NCBI GenBank assembly: GCA_040388665.1
Contig: JAZKBL010000013.1
Span: 1 to 64,000, forward strand
Source of the DNA: DAHVFY01 sp040388665
Lineage (GTDB): Bacteria > Chlamydiota > Chlamydiia > Chlamydiales > Rhabdochlamydiaceae
Direction: 5' to 3'
DNA: 64,000 nt
Shown: in pieces, positions 42,743 through 51,467 of the stretch
Numbering within the stretch: position 1 is the first letter of the stretch
Layout of the letters: the number at the start of each line of letters is the position of its first letter
Translations under genes and position numbers: made by a program
The notes under the pieces: generated by a model
What the model was told of the DNA's origin: nothing
Seen by the model: only the letters and a program-made list of their open reading frames with translations
Database searches by the model: none

Positions 42743-44026
42743 TTAAGAATTAGAAGCTTTTTCAGAGTTTAAAATATTTCTATAACTCACTGCATTCATC
42801 GTTAACCAAAAGACCCCAAGAAATAGAGTTAGAATGATGGGTATGATACCCAGACTAAAAAAAGTTGTAAGAATAAGGGCTGCCCCTGTTCCCAAAAGAG
42901 CCGTAAGAGAGCTCAAAAGAAGTAGATGCTTATCATACTTCCCGGGAGCCGCATTCTGTAGATCTATGTAATAGCTATAACTATCAGCAATTGTCATAGG
43001 AACGATAACAAGGGAAATCCATATAAGAGCAAGCGCTAAAACGCCAGCACCCCCTGTAACAATAAATCCGGCAACAGATGCAACACACCCCATAAAACCT
43101 GAAAGTGCAAAAAGGCTTTGCACTGCAGCGCAACGCTTCCAAGCATTCTCTACCCTAGCAATTGTCTTATCGCGCACCTTTTTTTCTGAAAAGACGTAAC
43201 ATTTTTTGATGCGCATGACAGCTTTTTTCCCAACTATTCTTTGCAGCTGCTCTTCACACTTAAGCTCTATCTTTTTCTTTTTAAGCTTATAGCCTATTTT
43301 TTTTAACTGATCATCGCTTTTAATACTGTGTGGAAGTGTTTTTTTCGCCTCTTCAATTAACTCTTGTTTTGTATAACTCTCAAGTGTTTTTTTATCGCAC
43401 AATCTCCCTTTAAGAAAACGAATTTTGTCTTTCTCTTGACTATACGCATACTTAAACTCTCTCAACTGATAAAGCCGACAAAGAGAAGCAAAGCCCATAA
43501 GTAAATAAAAGACCGTAAAAACACCCGCTGATGTTTGTCCAGAGATAAATGTTGCGCGTTGCAAAACGGCAGATGCTCGTACACCTAAAACTTCAAAAGC
43601 CAAAGCACAAGGACGAAACGCAAGCATTGTTGCTCCCCCAACAGACTGAGCAACAGAAGCACAGAAAGAAAAGCCTGATTCAATAAAACCCGATCTATCG
43701 CCAATTGCTTGAGCATGGAAGACCTTCAACGCAGAGCTAAAAGCACCTAAAGCTCCCGTCAAAAAATTCAAAGCAGTCACTATCCCCATGGAGTGATAGA
43801 AAAAGCTGCTTTTTTCTAAAGGATACCCAAGAGCACTCGTCAAGTCCACGCAAACAGCACGTAACGCCCAGCCGGTGTCTCCATTAACGCTAATTGCCCC
43901 TGTAGACTTTCCACTTACACAATTTGAAAAAAAACCTGAAATAAAATTATTTTTATCCTCTATTTTGTAGGGACAAGCGCCTACAAAAGGATTATCATAA
44001 CTATTTAATGTAATTGCATTAGACAT
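42743..44026 (-). CDS. Chlamydial paralogous membrane protein 2
   Basis: A 427-aa paralogue. Shared blocks include MLAFRPCALAFEVLGVRASAVLQRATFISGQTSAGVFTVFYLLMG, IVPMTIADSYSYYIDLQNAAPGKYDKHLLLLSS and FSLGIIPIILTLFLGVFWLTMNAVSYRNILNSEKAS. The charged middle region (LREFKYAYSQEKDKIRFLKG to KKKKIELKCEEQLQRIVGKKAV) matches the other copies. N-terminal 60 residues resemble paralogue 3 (SGKSTGAISVNGDTGWALRAVCVDLTS). Unknown function; no signal peptide. Confidence 0.8.
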   Translation of the reverse strand: MSNAITLNSYDNPFVGACPYKIEDKNNFISGFFSNCVSGKSTGAISVNGDTGWALRAVCVDLTSALGYPLEKSSFFYHSMGIVTALNFLTGALGAFSSALKVFHAQAIGDRSGFIESGFSFCASVAQSVGGATMLAFRPCALAFEVLGVRASAVLQRATFISGQTSAGVFTVFYLLMGFASLCRLYQLREFKYAYSQEKDKIRFLKGRLCDKKTLESYTKQELIEEAKKTLPHSIKSDDQLKKIGYKLKKKKIELKCEEQLQRIVGKKAVMRIKKCYVFSEKKVRDKTIARVENAWKRCAAVQSLFALSGFMGCVASVAGFIVTGGAGVLALALIWISLVIVPMTIADSYSYYIDLQNAAPGKYDKHLLLLSSLTALLGTGAALILTTFFSLGIIPIILTLFLGVFWLTMNAVSYRNILNSEKASNS

Positions 44027-44092
44027 AACTTCACTTTGTTTATTGTAATATTTTAAACAAAAGCGAAATTAAAAAGAATTAACAAATTATTT

Positions 44093-45490
44093 TTAATTAC
44101 AGATATTAATTATTTTACTAGATTCTTGAATTTCTTTCTCTTCTTTTTCTTCCTTGGCTTTTCTTTCTAGATTCAAAATATTTCTATAACTTATTACATT
44201 TAAACCAAGCCAAACGCCAGACACTAACAATGTCAGAAGAATTGGAAGTATGCCGAAACTAAAAATGCTTGTTAGCACTATGGAAACACCCATTGCGATA
44301 AGAGCCACAACAGAGTTAATAATTAAAAACTTCTTGTCGTGTTTACCTGGACCTGATTCACGAAGATCGACATAATGGCTGTATGCATCGACAAAACTCA
44401 TAGGCAGAATAACAGCAAAAATCATAGCAAGCGTCACAAGCGCAAAACCAACAGGTCCTGTAAAAATAAAGCCTGCAACCGTTGCGGCAATCCCTGCAAA
44501 TCCAAAAACAACAGCCAAGCTGTTAATCACAATTTTCTCAATAGCAACACCCTGCACAGTTGACATCAACTTGTCTAAATCAGGAGCCCCGCCTTTGATG
44601 TCTTTGACTGCCAAAGCACCGATAAGTCTTGTTAGCTCAGCCTCTTTTTTCATTTTAAGCTTATTTTCTACAAAAAGACGGCCAATCCTAGCTAATTTTT
44701 TTTCGTTTTTTGACACTTTGCTGCATTTCTTTTCCTTATCGTAAATCAAAGGAAGAATCGTTCTCCCTTCTTCGATGTATTTCTGTTTTAATTTTTCATC
44801 ATTTCGACAATTGTGTCTTAAAGCTCTTCGCTCTTCTTTACTTACATCTAAATATGTCTTAAGGAAATTATATTTTTCTTCAGGTGTTTTCTTCTGATAG
44901 TACTTTGTATAGAATTTGACACATCTAAAGAGGCTGCGAGCGCCATTAATTCCGCAGAGCATATAGAAAATGCCAAAAAGACCCGTTGCGAGCTGTCCAA
45001 GCCCATAACTGACGCGTCCAAGCAGGCTAGCTGAGCTAAATCCCTGTGCGGCGACGACTACGGCTACAGGACGGTATGCGGTGATAGCAGCTCCAGCTCC
45101 AGTCTGAACACCCGCTCTTGTTAAATCAACGGCAGCATCAATAGTTCCATCATAATCGCCGATTTTCAACGCGTGCTCAATTCTAAAAAACGATTTTACA
45201 ACATCGTAAATTCCGATAATAAAGTTAAAAGCAGAGGCAAAGCCCTCGGATTGATAGAAAAAGTTATATTTTGTTGGATTTGGAAATAAGTCCGTAACAC
45301 TACGAATGAGCCAGCTAAAATCCATGCCAACATAAGAAGCATTAGACGCTTTCCCGCTAAGGAGAAAACCACCTCTTGGCTCGATAACAAAGCGCCCTAC
45401 TTTTTGCCTTAGAGTCTCTACCTCTTTATTCGCAGGAATAGAGAGTAAGGTCTCTTCAGAAGGAGCTGTCCCTCGTATTTTAATAACCAT
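44093..45490 (-). CDS. Chlamydial paralogous membrane protein 3
   Basis: A 465-aa paralogue with the conserved blocks ITAYRPVAVVVAAQGFSSASLLGRVSYGLGQLATGLFGIFYMLCG, ILPMSFVDAYSHYVDLRESGPGKHDKKFLIINSVVALIAMGVSIVLTSIFSFGILPILLTLLVSGVWLGLNVISYRNILNLE. The C-terminal tail is charged (ERKAKEEKEEKEIQESSK). The central charged stretch (about 200-330) may be coiled coil. A TATAAT box lies at 45517-45522 on the minus strand upstream. The three copies run in one direction with 65-100 base AT-rich gaps, so each may be independently transcribed. Function unknown. Confidence 0.8.
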   Translation of the reverse strand: MVIKIRGTAPSEETLLSIPANKEVETLRQKVGRFVIEPRGGFLLSGKASNASYVGMDFSWLIRSVTDLFPNPTKYNFFYQSEGFASAFNFIIGIYDVVKSFFRIEHALKIGDYDGTIDAAVDLTRAGVQTGAGAAITAYRPVAVVVAAQGFSSASLLGRVSYGLGQLATGLFGIFYMLCGINGARSLFRCVKFYTKYYQKKTPEEKYNFLKTYLDVSKEERRALRHNCRNDEKLKQKYIEEGRTILPLIYDKEKKCSKVSKNEKKLARIGRLFVENKLKMKKEAELTRLIGALAVKDIKGGAPDLDKLMSTVQGVAIEKIVINSLAVVFGFAGIAATVAGFIFTGPVGFALVTLAMIFAVILPMSFVDAYSHYVDLRESGPGKHDKKFLIINSVVALIAMGVSIVLTSIFSFGILPILLTLLVSGVWLGLNVISYRNILNLERKAKEEKEEKEIQESSKIINICN

Positions 45491-45604
45491 AGCTTTTTTC
45501 CTTATTTACAATACTAATTATACCATAAAAGTTATTATAATTAAATATTTAATTTTAATATTTATAAGGAAATATAAAATTTTAACTATCAAATAGTTGC
45601 AAAT

Positions 45605-46243
45605 TTAACTTAAAAGCGGGGATAGGCTGATGAGAACGTCTCTTAGGACTTCGAGAGGTCTCTGATCGGCATTAAAGCGGGAAACGAGGGCTTGGGGGTA
45701 GTGTTGTAATATATGAAGTGTTTCTTGGTTATAAATCTCCATCCGCGTTCTAAGAACCTGTTCGTCAGCATCATCAGCACGCCTTTCGATGATCGCGCGC
45801 CTTTGCATCCGCTTTACAAGCTCATCAGGGCTGGACATCTCTAGCACAATAACGTGCATCACTTTAATATATTTGTCCAAAATAGCGGCTTGATTGGCAG
45901 TTCTTGGAATACCATCAAGAAGAAGAAATTGCTGTTGCGGAAAATAACGGTTTGTCGCAATCAACCCGTCCATATAATGTTTCCAAATATGAATCGTCAC
46001 GTCATCTGGAACCAAATGTCCTTTCATCGCATAACTATGAAATAATTTTCCGGCTGGCGATTCTAAAGAAAGGCCTCGAAAAATATCGCCTGAAGAAAGG
46101 TGAAAATGATTGCCAGCGCTGCTTAAAAACTTACCTAAAGTCCCCTTACCTGATCCAGGAGGGCCAAATAATAAAATTGAGCGGAAAGGTTCGTCATACT
46201 CAGGTATAAGACACTCGGCACGTTCGCTTGCTTGTTCTATCAT
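45605..46243 (-). CDS. adk: Adenylate kinase
   Basis: A 212-aa kinase starting at ATG 46243 (MIEQASERAECL), chosen because GGAG stands six bases upstream; a TTG 12 bases earlier opens the frame but lacks support. P-loop ILLFGPPGSGKGTLGKFLS, AMP-binding HLSSGDIFRG and LLDGIPRTANQAAILD (DGFPR motif with Ile), and RRADDADEQVLRTRMEIYNQETLHIL after a short LID without zinc cysteines. It interconverts ATP, AMP and ADP. Divergent from the TPS gene. Confidence 0.92.
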   Translation of the reverse strand: MIEQASERAECLIPEYDEPFRSILLFGPPGSGKGTLGKFLSSAGNHFHLSSGDIFRGLSLESPAGKLFHSYAMKGHLVPDDVTIHIWKHYMDGLIATNRYFPQQQFLLLDGIPRTANQAAILDKYIKVMHVIVLEMSSPDELVKRMQRRAIIERRADDADEQVLRTRMEIYNQETLHILQHYPQALVSRFNADQRPLEVLRDVLISLSPLLS

Positions 46244-46391
46244 TAACAACTCCAAAAAAAATCAATCTTTTATGTTCCTTTAGAATACATCACGAAAGCT
46301 TATCTCACAAGGATCTGTTTTTTCTTGACTTCTGTTAACAAAAAAAACACACTCGACTGTAAAGTTAAAAATTAACCATAAGGTTTAAGTT

Positions 46392-48596
46392 ATGAAAAAT
46401 ATCAAGCCCCTTATTTCACTTTTCATGCTAACTGCAGTCTCCACGGCATTTGCCAATCCTCAAGGATTTCAACCCTTAGCAGGAGATGCTAACATTTCAT
46501 TTTCTGATCATCAAACGTTAGAAGTTACCACGGGACAACAATCTATCATTCAATGGGATACATTTTCCATCGATGCTTCTGAAACAACCAGATTTGTTAT
46601 GCCAAACAGCAAGTCAACCGTTCTTAATCGCGTTTTAGGCGGTAAACTCAGTGAAATTATGGGAACTCTTGAAGCTAACGGCATGGTTTTTTTGATTAAC
46701 CCAAAAGGTGTGCTTGTAGGTGAAGATGCTCATGTTAATACAGCCAGCTTTATTGCATCGAGTTTTGATGTTCTTAACGATGAATTCATAAAGGGCGGAG
46801 ACCTTGCTTTTAAAGGAACTGAAGGCTCTATCATCAATCTTGGCACTATTACCGCATTAGATGGCGATGTTATTATGATTGGGCTCCAAGTTTCAAATGA
46901 GGGAATCATTGAAGCTTCTGAAGGGGTCGCCGCCCTTGCAGCAGGAACAGAGATTTATTTAAGACCGGACAGTGATGAAAAAATCCTTGTCAGATCTAAA
47001 CTCTCTGATGTTTTAGCTAATGTCGGCATAGAAAATAGAGGTCTCATTACAGCTTTGCAAACCGAGCTTAAAGCCGATGGAAACATCTACTCAATCGCCA
47101 TTAAAGACAGCGGTAAAATCGATGCTCTTACAAGATGCAGACGTCTTGGAGATAAAATTTATCTTGTAACGGACGATGACGAAACAGATACTCTTACAAG
47201 ATGCAGACGTCTTGGCAATAAAATCTATCTCGAAGCAGAGAGCGGCAACATAGAAACATCGGGAGAGCTTACAGCTCAAGGCGGAGAAATCAGACTTCTT
47301 GGCAATAGCATTGCCGTATTAAATGATGCTCACATCAATGTTTCAAGCGAAAACCAAGGCGGCTCTATTTTAATCGGCGGAGATTATAAAGGTAGCAATC
47401 CTGACATCATTAACGCATCTTACGTGCGCATCGAAGAAAAAGCTTTAGTTGAAGCGGACGCTTTTTTAGAAGGTAATGGAGGACGGGTCATTGTCTGGGC
47501 AGATCATCTAAATAGTTTTTTTGGAACAATCACAGCACGTGGAGGCGAAACTTCCGGACACGGCGGTTTTGTTGAAGTGTCCAGTAAAGGTTTAATCGTC
47601 CCTGTCGGCGATGTAAACACTCTTGCAGCACATGGAGATACAGGAACTCTGCTTCTTGATCCTTGCGCTGTAACCATTACGGCACCGCCTGCTTTAGAGG
47701 GTGGTTTTGCAGCCGTTCCTGTCTGCCCTACCATGACAAATCCTGTGAGCTTTAATTTCTCCAGCAATGCATCATCCACTATTTATGCAAGCAGAATTCA
47801 AAGTCTTTTAAGCTGTACAAATGTTGTAATCGATGCCTCTGCAACAGGAGCTGCAGCAACAGGCAGCATTACGGTTTTAAGCCCGATCTCATGGGCAACT
47901 GCGAACACTCTTACTTTAACTGCAACCGATGTTTCTAGCGTCGTCCAATTTGAATCTAATGTCACGAGTATTGCAGGCTCTCTGATAGTCAATGCTGACA
48001 CAGTTGTTGTTGGAGATGCCTTGGGACTTAACCATGCTGTAGGCGTTAATGTTAGAAATGTAACAATGAACATAACCGATTCTCTACTCGTTCAAGCCGG
48101 TACTACATCGAATGCTTCCGCTCAAATCTCCGGTTTTAACGTTAACCTCGATATAGGCGGAGATCTTAACATCGGAGGAGGGAGCGCATCAGGAGCTTAC
48201 GGAGCCATAAAAGCTTCAGGAACAGTCCCTTTACCATGTTCCATCAACACTCTTGTCGGAGGCTCTATTTTCATCACTGCCGGCAGCGGAACTTCTAGTT
48301 CTGCAGCAATTACATCAACAAATGGCTCTATTGTCATTGGGACTATAATGGATCCTGTTGGCGGCAGTATAGAACTTACAGGAAGCTCTACGGCAAGCTA
48401 TGCAAATGCATACATTTCGGCACTGACATCCGGAGGTATAGATGTCGTATCCAACGGAGATGTCTTATTACAAGCCGGAGTACAGCAAGGTGCTAATGCT
48501 AATATCTTCACTCAAGGATCTGACAACTATGATTGCCATATCAACATCACTACAAACACAGGCGATGTTGTGCTTTTAGGCGGCGGCGCGACTTAA
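46392..48596 (+). CDS. Secreted filamentous-haemagglutinin (TPS) domain protein
   Basis: A 734-aa protein with signal peptide MKNIKPLISLFMLTAVSTAFA. Residues about 22-270 form the two-partner-secretion haemagglutination domain (LEVTTGQQSIIQWDTFSIDASETTRFVMPNSKSTVLNRVLGG, then GMVFLINPKGVLVGEDAHVNTASFIASS). Beta-helix repeats follow (GGEIRLLGNSIAV, GGSILIGGDYKG, GGFVEVSSKG) and a Ser/Thr/Ala/Gly-rich tail. It should be exported as a surface or released adhesin. No TpsB transporter gene is near. A 22-residue tandem duplication (LTRCRRLGDKIYL and LTRCRRLGNKIYL) lies at about 245-288. Ends just before a strong terminator; short for the family. Confidence 0.88.
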   Translation: MKNIKPLISLFMLTAVSTAFANPQGFQPLAGDANISFSDHQTLEVTTGQQSIIQWDTFSIDASETTRFVMPNSKSTVLNRVLGGKLSEIMGTLEANGMVFLINPKGVLVGEDAHVNTASFIASSFDVLNDEFIKGGDLAFKGTEGSIINLGTITALDGDVIMIGLQVSNEGIIEASEGVAALAAGTEIYLRPDSDEKILVRSKLSDVLANVGIENRGLITALQTELKADGNIYSIAIKDSGKIDALTRCRRLGDKIYLVTDDDETDTLTRCRRLGNKIYLEAESGNIETSGELTAQGGEIRLLGNSIAVLNDAHINVSSENQGGSILIGGDYKGSNPDIINASYVRIEEKALVEADAFLEGNGGRVIVWADHLNSFFGTITARGGETSGHGGFVEVSSKGLIVPVGDVNTLAAHGDTGTLLLDPCAVTITAPPALEGGFAAVPVCPTMTNPVSFNFSSNASSTIYASRIQSLLSCTNVVIDASATGAAATGSITVLSPISWATANTLTLTATDVSSVVQFESNVTSIAGSLIVNADTVVVGDALGLNHAVGVNVRNVTMNITDSLLVQAGTTSNASAQISGFNVNLDIGGDLNIGGGSASGAYGAIKASGTVPLPCSINTLVGGSIFITAGSGTSSSAAITSTNGSIVIGTIMDPVGGSIELTGSSTASYANAYISALTSGGIDVVSNGDVLLQAGVQQGANANIFTQGSDNYDCHINITTNTGDVVLLGGGAT

Positions 48597-48615
48597 GGAA
48601 TCCAACGTTCATTTA

Positions 48616-48653
48616 CCCGCTCGGGAAACTCTCCCGAGCGGGCTTTTTTTTCT
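48616..48653 (+). terminator. Intrinsic terminator of the TPS gene
   Basis: A perfect 11-bp GC-rich stem (48616-48626 with 48632-48642), 5-base loop and a following T run. Confidence 0.95.
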
Positions 48654-48679
48654 TGAGGATATTCGTTATTTTTTATACA
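48653..48679 (+). promoter_or_regulatory. Possible promoter of rpmG
   Basis: TTGAGG (48653-48658), 15 bases, TATACA (48674-48679), about 35 bases before the rpmG ATG. Spacing is short, so moderate support. Confidence 0.4.
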
Positions 48680-48713
48680 ATGGCCTCAAAATTTTTAGTA
48701 AAGGTGATTCTCT

Positions 48714-48872
48714 ATGGCAAAAGGCGCACGCGACAATATCAAAATGAAAAGCACAGAAAGCTCAGAGTGCTATTGGACTTCAAAAAATAAGCGTACAAAA
48801 ACAGAACGTCTCGAACTTAAAAAATTCGATAAAAAGCTGAGAAGACGCGTCATTTTCAAAGAAGCCAAGTAA
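48714..48872 (+). CDS. rpmG: 50S ribosomal protein L33
   Basis: A 52-aa basic protein reading MAKGARDNIKMKSTESSECY and ending RRRVIFKEAK. The patterns ARDNIKMKSTESSE.YWTSKNKRTKTERLELKKFDKKLRR are those of L33 (E. coli: ...R.KIKLVSS..TG.FYTT.KNKRT.PEKLELKKFDP..R.HV.YKEAK). It lacks the CxxC pairs of the zinc form. It stands upstream of the LolCE-like permease, as in Chlamydia. Confidence 0.95.
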   Translation: MAKGARDNIKMKSTESSECYWTSKNKRTKTERLELKKFDKKLRRRVIFKEAK

Positions 48873-48894
48873 TTTTTGGCATACAGTTGGTGCT

Positions 48895-50820
48895 ATGTTT
48901 GAACTGTCTGTTGCTCTCAAGTATCTGATTCCTAAACGGAAGCAACTATCGGTATCGCTCATCTCACTCATGTCAGTAGGGGTAATTTCACTCGTAGTGT
49001 GGCTCCTGCTTTTGTTTTTATCGATCACAGAAGGGATTGAAAAAGGCTGGTTAGAAAAACTAACAGCTCTAAATGCCCCAGTACGCATTAACCCTACCCC
49101 CGCCTATTTTAACTCTTATTATTATCAAATAGATTCTGTTAGCGAAACTTCCAGCTTTTTATACAAATCCATTGGGGAAAAGGCAGAAGCACTCATTTCT
49201 GACCCTTACTCAATGGACAGCGACATGGAAATCCCCGCCTATTGGCCTGTTATTGATAAAGATTCTGACGGCTCAATAAAAGATCCTGTCAAAAAAGCTT
49301 ATCAAATCCTTAAAAATAAGGGGCTTATCTACCAAGATTATGAAATCTCGGGCGCTCTCATGCGCTTAGAGCTTATCCGGTCAAAATCTCAACTGATCAC
49401 GACACACGGAGATCTCACTCAAAGCAATCTCACCCAAGCTTCTTACGTTGCTTCTTTTGCTGAAAATAGCCCTTATGTGCAATCTCTTATCAGCAAACCC
49501 GACGCTAAAGATCTAAATAATCTTTTCTATCTTGCGAACCTTCATACACTTTCTTTAGATTCCCTATTAAAACAGGTCGATATTAAGTCTGTTAAAACCT
49601 CCAGCAATTATTGGCGCTTCCCTCCAGAACTCCTTCCTGAGAAAAAACAATTTTTTGTAGAGCCTTATCTGAGTCAGGGCAAACTCTCTCATTTTATTTT
49701 TAATAAAAAAAAGGGGGAACCGCTAGTTCGTCTAGGAAACACTCTCATTTTCCGTGGCGAAAGCTACCCTTTATCTACAATCTTTTTTACAACAGAAGAG
49801 ATGTATTTTACTGTTAAAAACGTTGATGGAGCATCAAAGCAGAATCTTAGGGATGTCTGCTTTGATGTAGAAGGGAGCTTGCAAGGAGAGATGTTCAGCG
49901 GCAAAATTGCCTGGGATGGTTTAGAAATTGCCGATGCTACAATCCATCATCTTGAAAAGATTGCACCCGCATCAAGCTCCGGTGTTTTTCTTGCAAAAAG
50001 TTATCAAGAAAATGGTGTAAGAATCGGTGACAGAGGCTATCTATCCTACACGGCTCCAACTGCGAGCTCAATTCAAGAGCAAAGACTTCCTATCTATGTT
50101 GCAGGCTTTTATGACCCAGGCATTATGGCTGTTGGCAATAAATGCATTTTAGCGCCAGGACCTATCGTTCATGCAATTAACATCTCGAATCACTCAGCGC
50201 ATCTTAACCCCTCTGAAGCAAACGGCATTCATGTATGGTTTCCAAATTTAAACGATGCTAAAAAAATCAAAAAAGAGATCATTACCGCTTTTAAAGAATC
50301 TGGAATTGATAACTACTGGAAGGTCTCAACGTTTCATGAATATGATTTTGCAAGAGATCTCATGCAACAATTTCAAAGTGATAGATATCTATTTACGCTT
50401 ATCGGCATTATCATTTTAACTGTTGCTTGCTGCAATATTATTTCTTTGCTCGTGCTACTTGTCAATGACAAAAAAAAAGAAATCGGTATCCTTCAGTCCA
50501 TGGGAGCTTCCACAAAAAGTATTGCAGCTATTTTCGGTCTTTGTGGGATTACAATGGGGATACTCAGCAGTCTTATTGGGATTGGTGCTGCTTTTCTTAC
50601 CCTTCATCATATTGACATCGTTGTTAGCCTCTTGAGCATTCTTCAAGGACATGATGCCTTTAATGCTGCATTTTATGGTAAATCTCTACCAAGCTCACTT
50701 AGTCACAATGCTCTTATTTTCATCCTTATCGCAACGCCTATCATCTCTTTACTTGCGGGCCTTGTTCCTGCAATCAAAGCTTGCCGTCTTCGTCCTTCCG
50801 CCATTTTGAGGTCGGAATGA
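48895..50820 (+). CDS. LolC/LolE-like ABC transporter permease (FtsX family)
   Basis: A 641-aa permease. It begins with the LolC/E start MFELSVALKYLIPKRKQLSVSLISLMSVGVISLVVWLLLLFLSITEG, has a very large periplasmic region (about 60-490) and three C-terminal helices with the FtsX core FTLIGIIILTVACCNIISLLVLLVNDKKKEIGILQSMGASTKSIAAIF. The periplasmic part is larger than in E. coli LolC/E (about 400 aa total). One gene probably serves for both LolC and LolE as a homodimer, as in other bacteria with LolF. It would release lipoproteins from the inner membrane. Overlaps lolD as ATGA. Confidence 0.87.
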   Translation: MFELSVALKYLIPKRKQLSVSLISLMSVGVISLVVWLLLLFLSITEGIEKGWLEKLTALNAPVRINPTPAYFNSYYYQIDSVSETSSFLYKSIGEKAEALISDPYSMDSDMEIPAYWPVIDKDSDGSIKDPVKKAYQILKNKGLIYQDYEISGALMRLELIRSKSQLITTHGDLTQSNLTQASYVASFAENSPYVQSLISKPDAKDLNNLFYLANLHTLSLDSLLKQVDIKSVKTSSNYWRFPPELLPEKKQFFVEPYLSQGKLSHFIFNKKKGEPLVRLGNTLIFRGESYPLSTIFFTTEEMYFTVKNVDGASKQNLRDVCFDVEGSLQGEMFSGKIAWDGLEIADATIHHLEKIAPASSSGVFLAKSYQENGVRIGDRGYLSYTAPTASSIQEQRLPIYVAGFYDPGIMAVGNKCILAPGPIVHAINISNHSAHLNPSEANGIHVWFPNLNDAKKIKKEIITAFKESGIDNYWKVSTFHEYDFARDLMQQFQSDRYLFTLIGIIILTVACCNIISLLVLLVNDKKKEIGILQSMGASTKSIAAIFGLCGITMGILSSLIGIGAAFLTLHHIDIVVSLLSILQGHDAFNAAFYGKSLPSSLSHNALIFILIATPIISLLAGLVPAIKACRLRPSAILRSE

Positions 50821-51467
50821 AAATTCTTAAAATAATATCGCTTTCTAAGTCCTACTGCACACCAAGCGAGGTTCATGTTCTTAAAGAGATCTGTTTTGAA
50901 GTAGAACAAGGGGAATCTATTGCCATTATGGGAAAATCAGGCGAGGGAAAAAGCACTCTTCTTCATATTTTAGGCACTTTAGAAAAACCAAGTTCCGGAG
51001 AAATTGAACTTCTCGGAAAACCGCTAAACAGTTACTTTCTCCCTAAACTGCGCAATGAAAACATTGGTTTTATTTTCCAAACCTTTAATCTGCTTGAAGA
51101 CTATACACTGTTAGAAAATATGCTGATGCCTGCAAAAATTGGGCGCAAAACCCCTGATCTCAACCGAGCGCACGCGCTTCTTCAAGAAGTTGGCTTAGAA
51201 GAGAGGGCTCTATTTCTTACAAAATATCTTTCCGGCGGAGAAAAACAAAGAGCTAGCATCGCAAGAGCTCTTTTTAACGACCCTGACCTAATTCTTGCTG
51301 ATGAGCCCTCTGGAAATCTCGATCGAAGCAATTCTACAATAATCCACAATTTACTCTTGAAATGCGTTAAGGAACGGAATAAAACTCTAATCGTTGTCAC
51401 CCACGATCCTGAGCTCGCAGAACTATGCGACCGTAAAATCACCCTTAAAAATGGAAAGCTTACATGA
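50817..51467 (+). CDS. lolD: LolD-like lipoprotein-releasing ABC ATPase
   Basis: A 216-aa ATPase starting at ATG 50817 inside the permease stop (MKILKIISLSKSY). Walker A GKSGEGKST, IFQTFNLLEDYTLLENMLMPA, signature LSGGEKQRASIARAL, Walker B LILADEPSGNLDR and switch His in VVTHDPELA. The IFQxFxLLxxxTxLEN block is typical of the LolD/MacB group. Overlaps ugd by 4 bases. Confidence 0.92.
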   Translation: MKILKIISLSKSYCTPSEVHVLKEICFEVEQGESIAIMGKSGEGKSTLLHILGTLEKPSSGEIELLGKPLNSYFLPKLRNENIGFIFQTFNLLEDYTLLENMLMPAKIGRKTPDLNRAHALLQEVGLEERALFLTKYLSGGEKQRASIARALFNDPDLILADEPSGNLDRSNSTIIHNLLLKCVKERNKTLIVVTHDPELAELCDRKITLKNGKLT

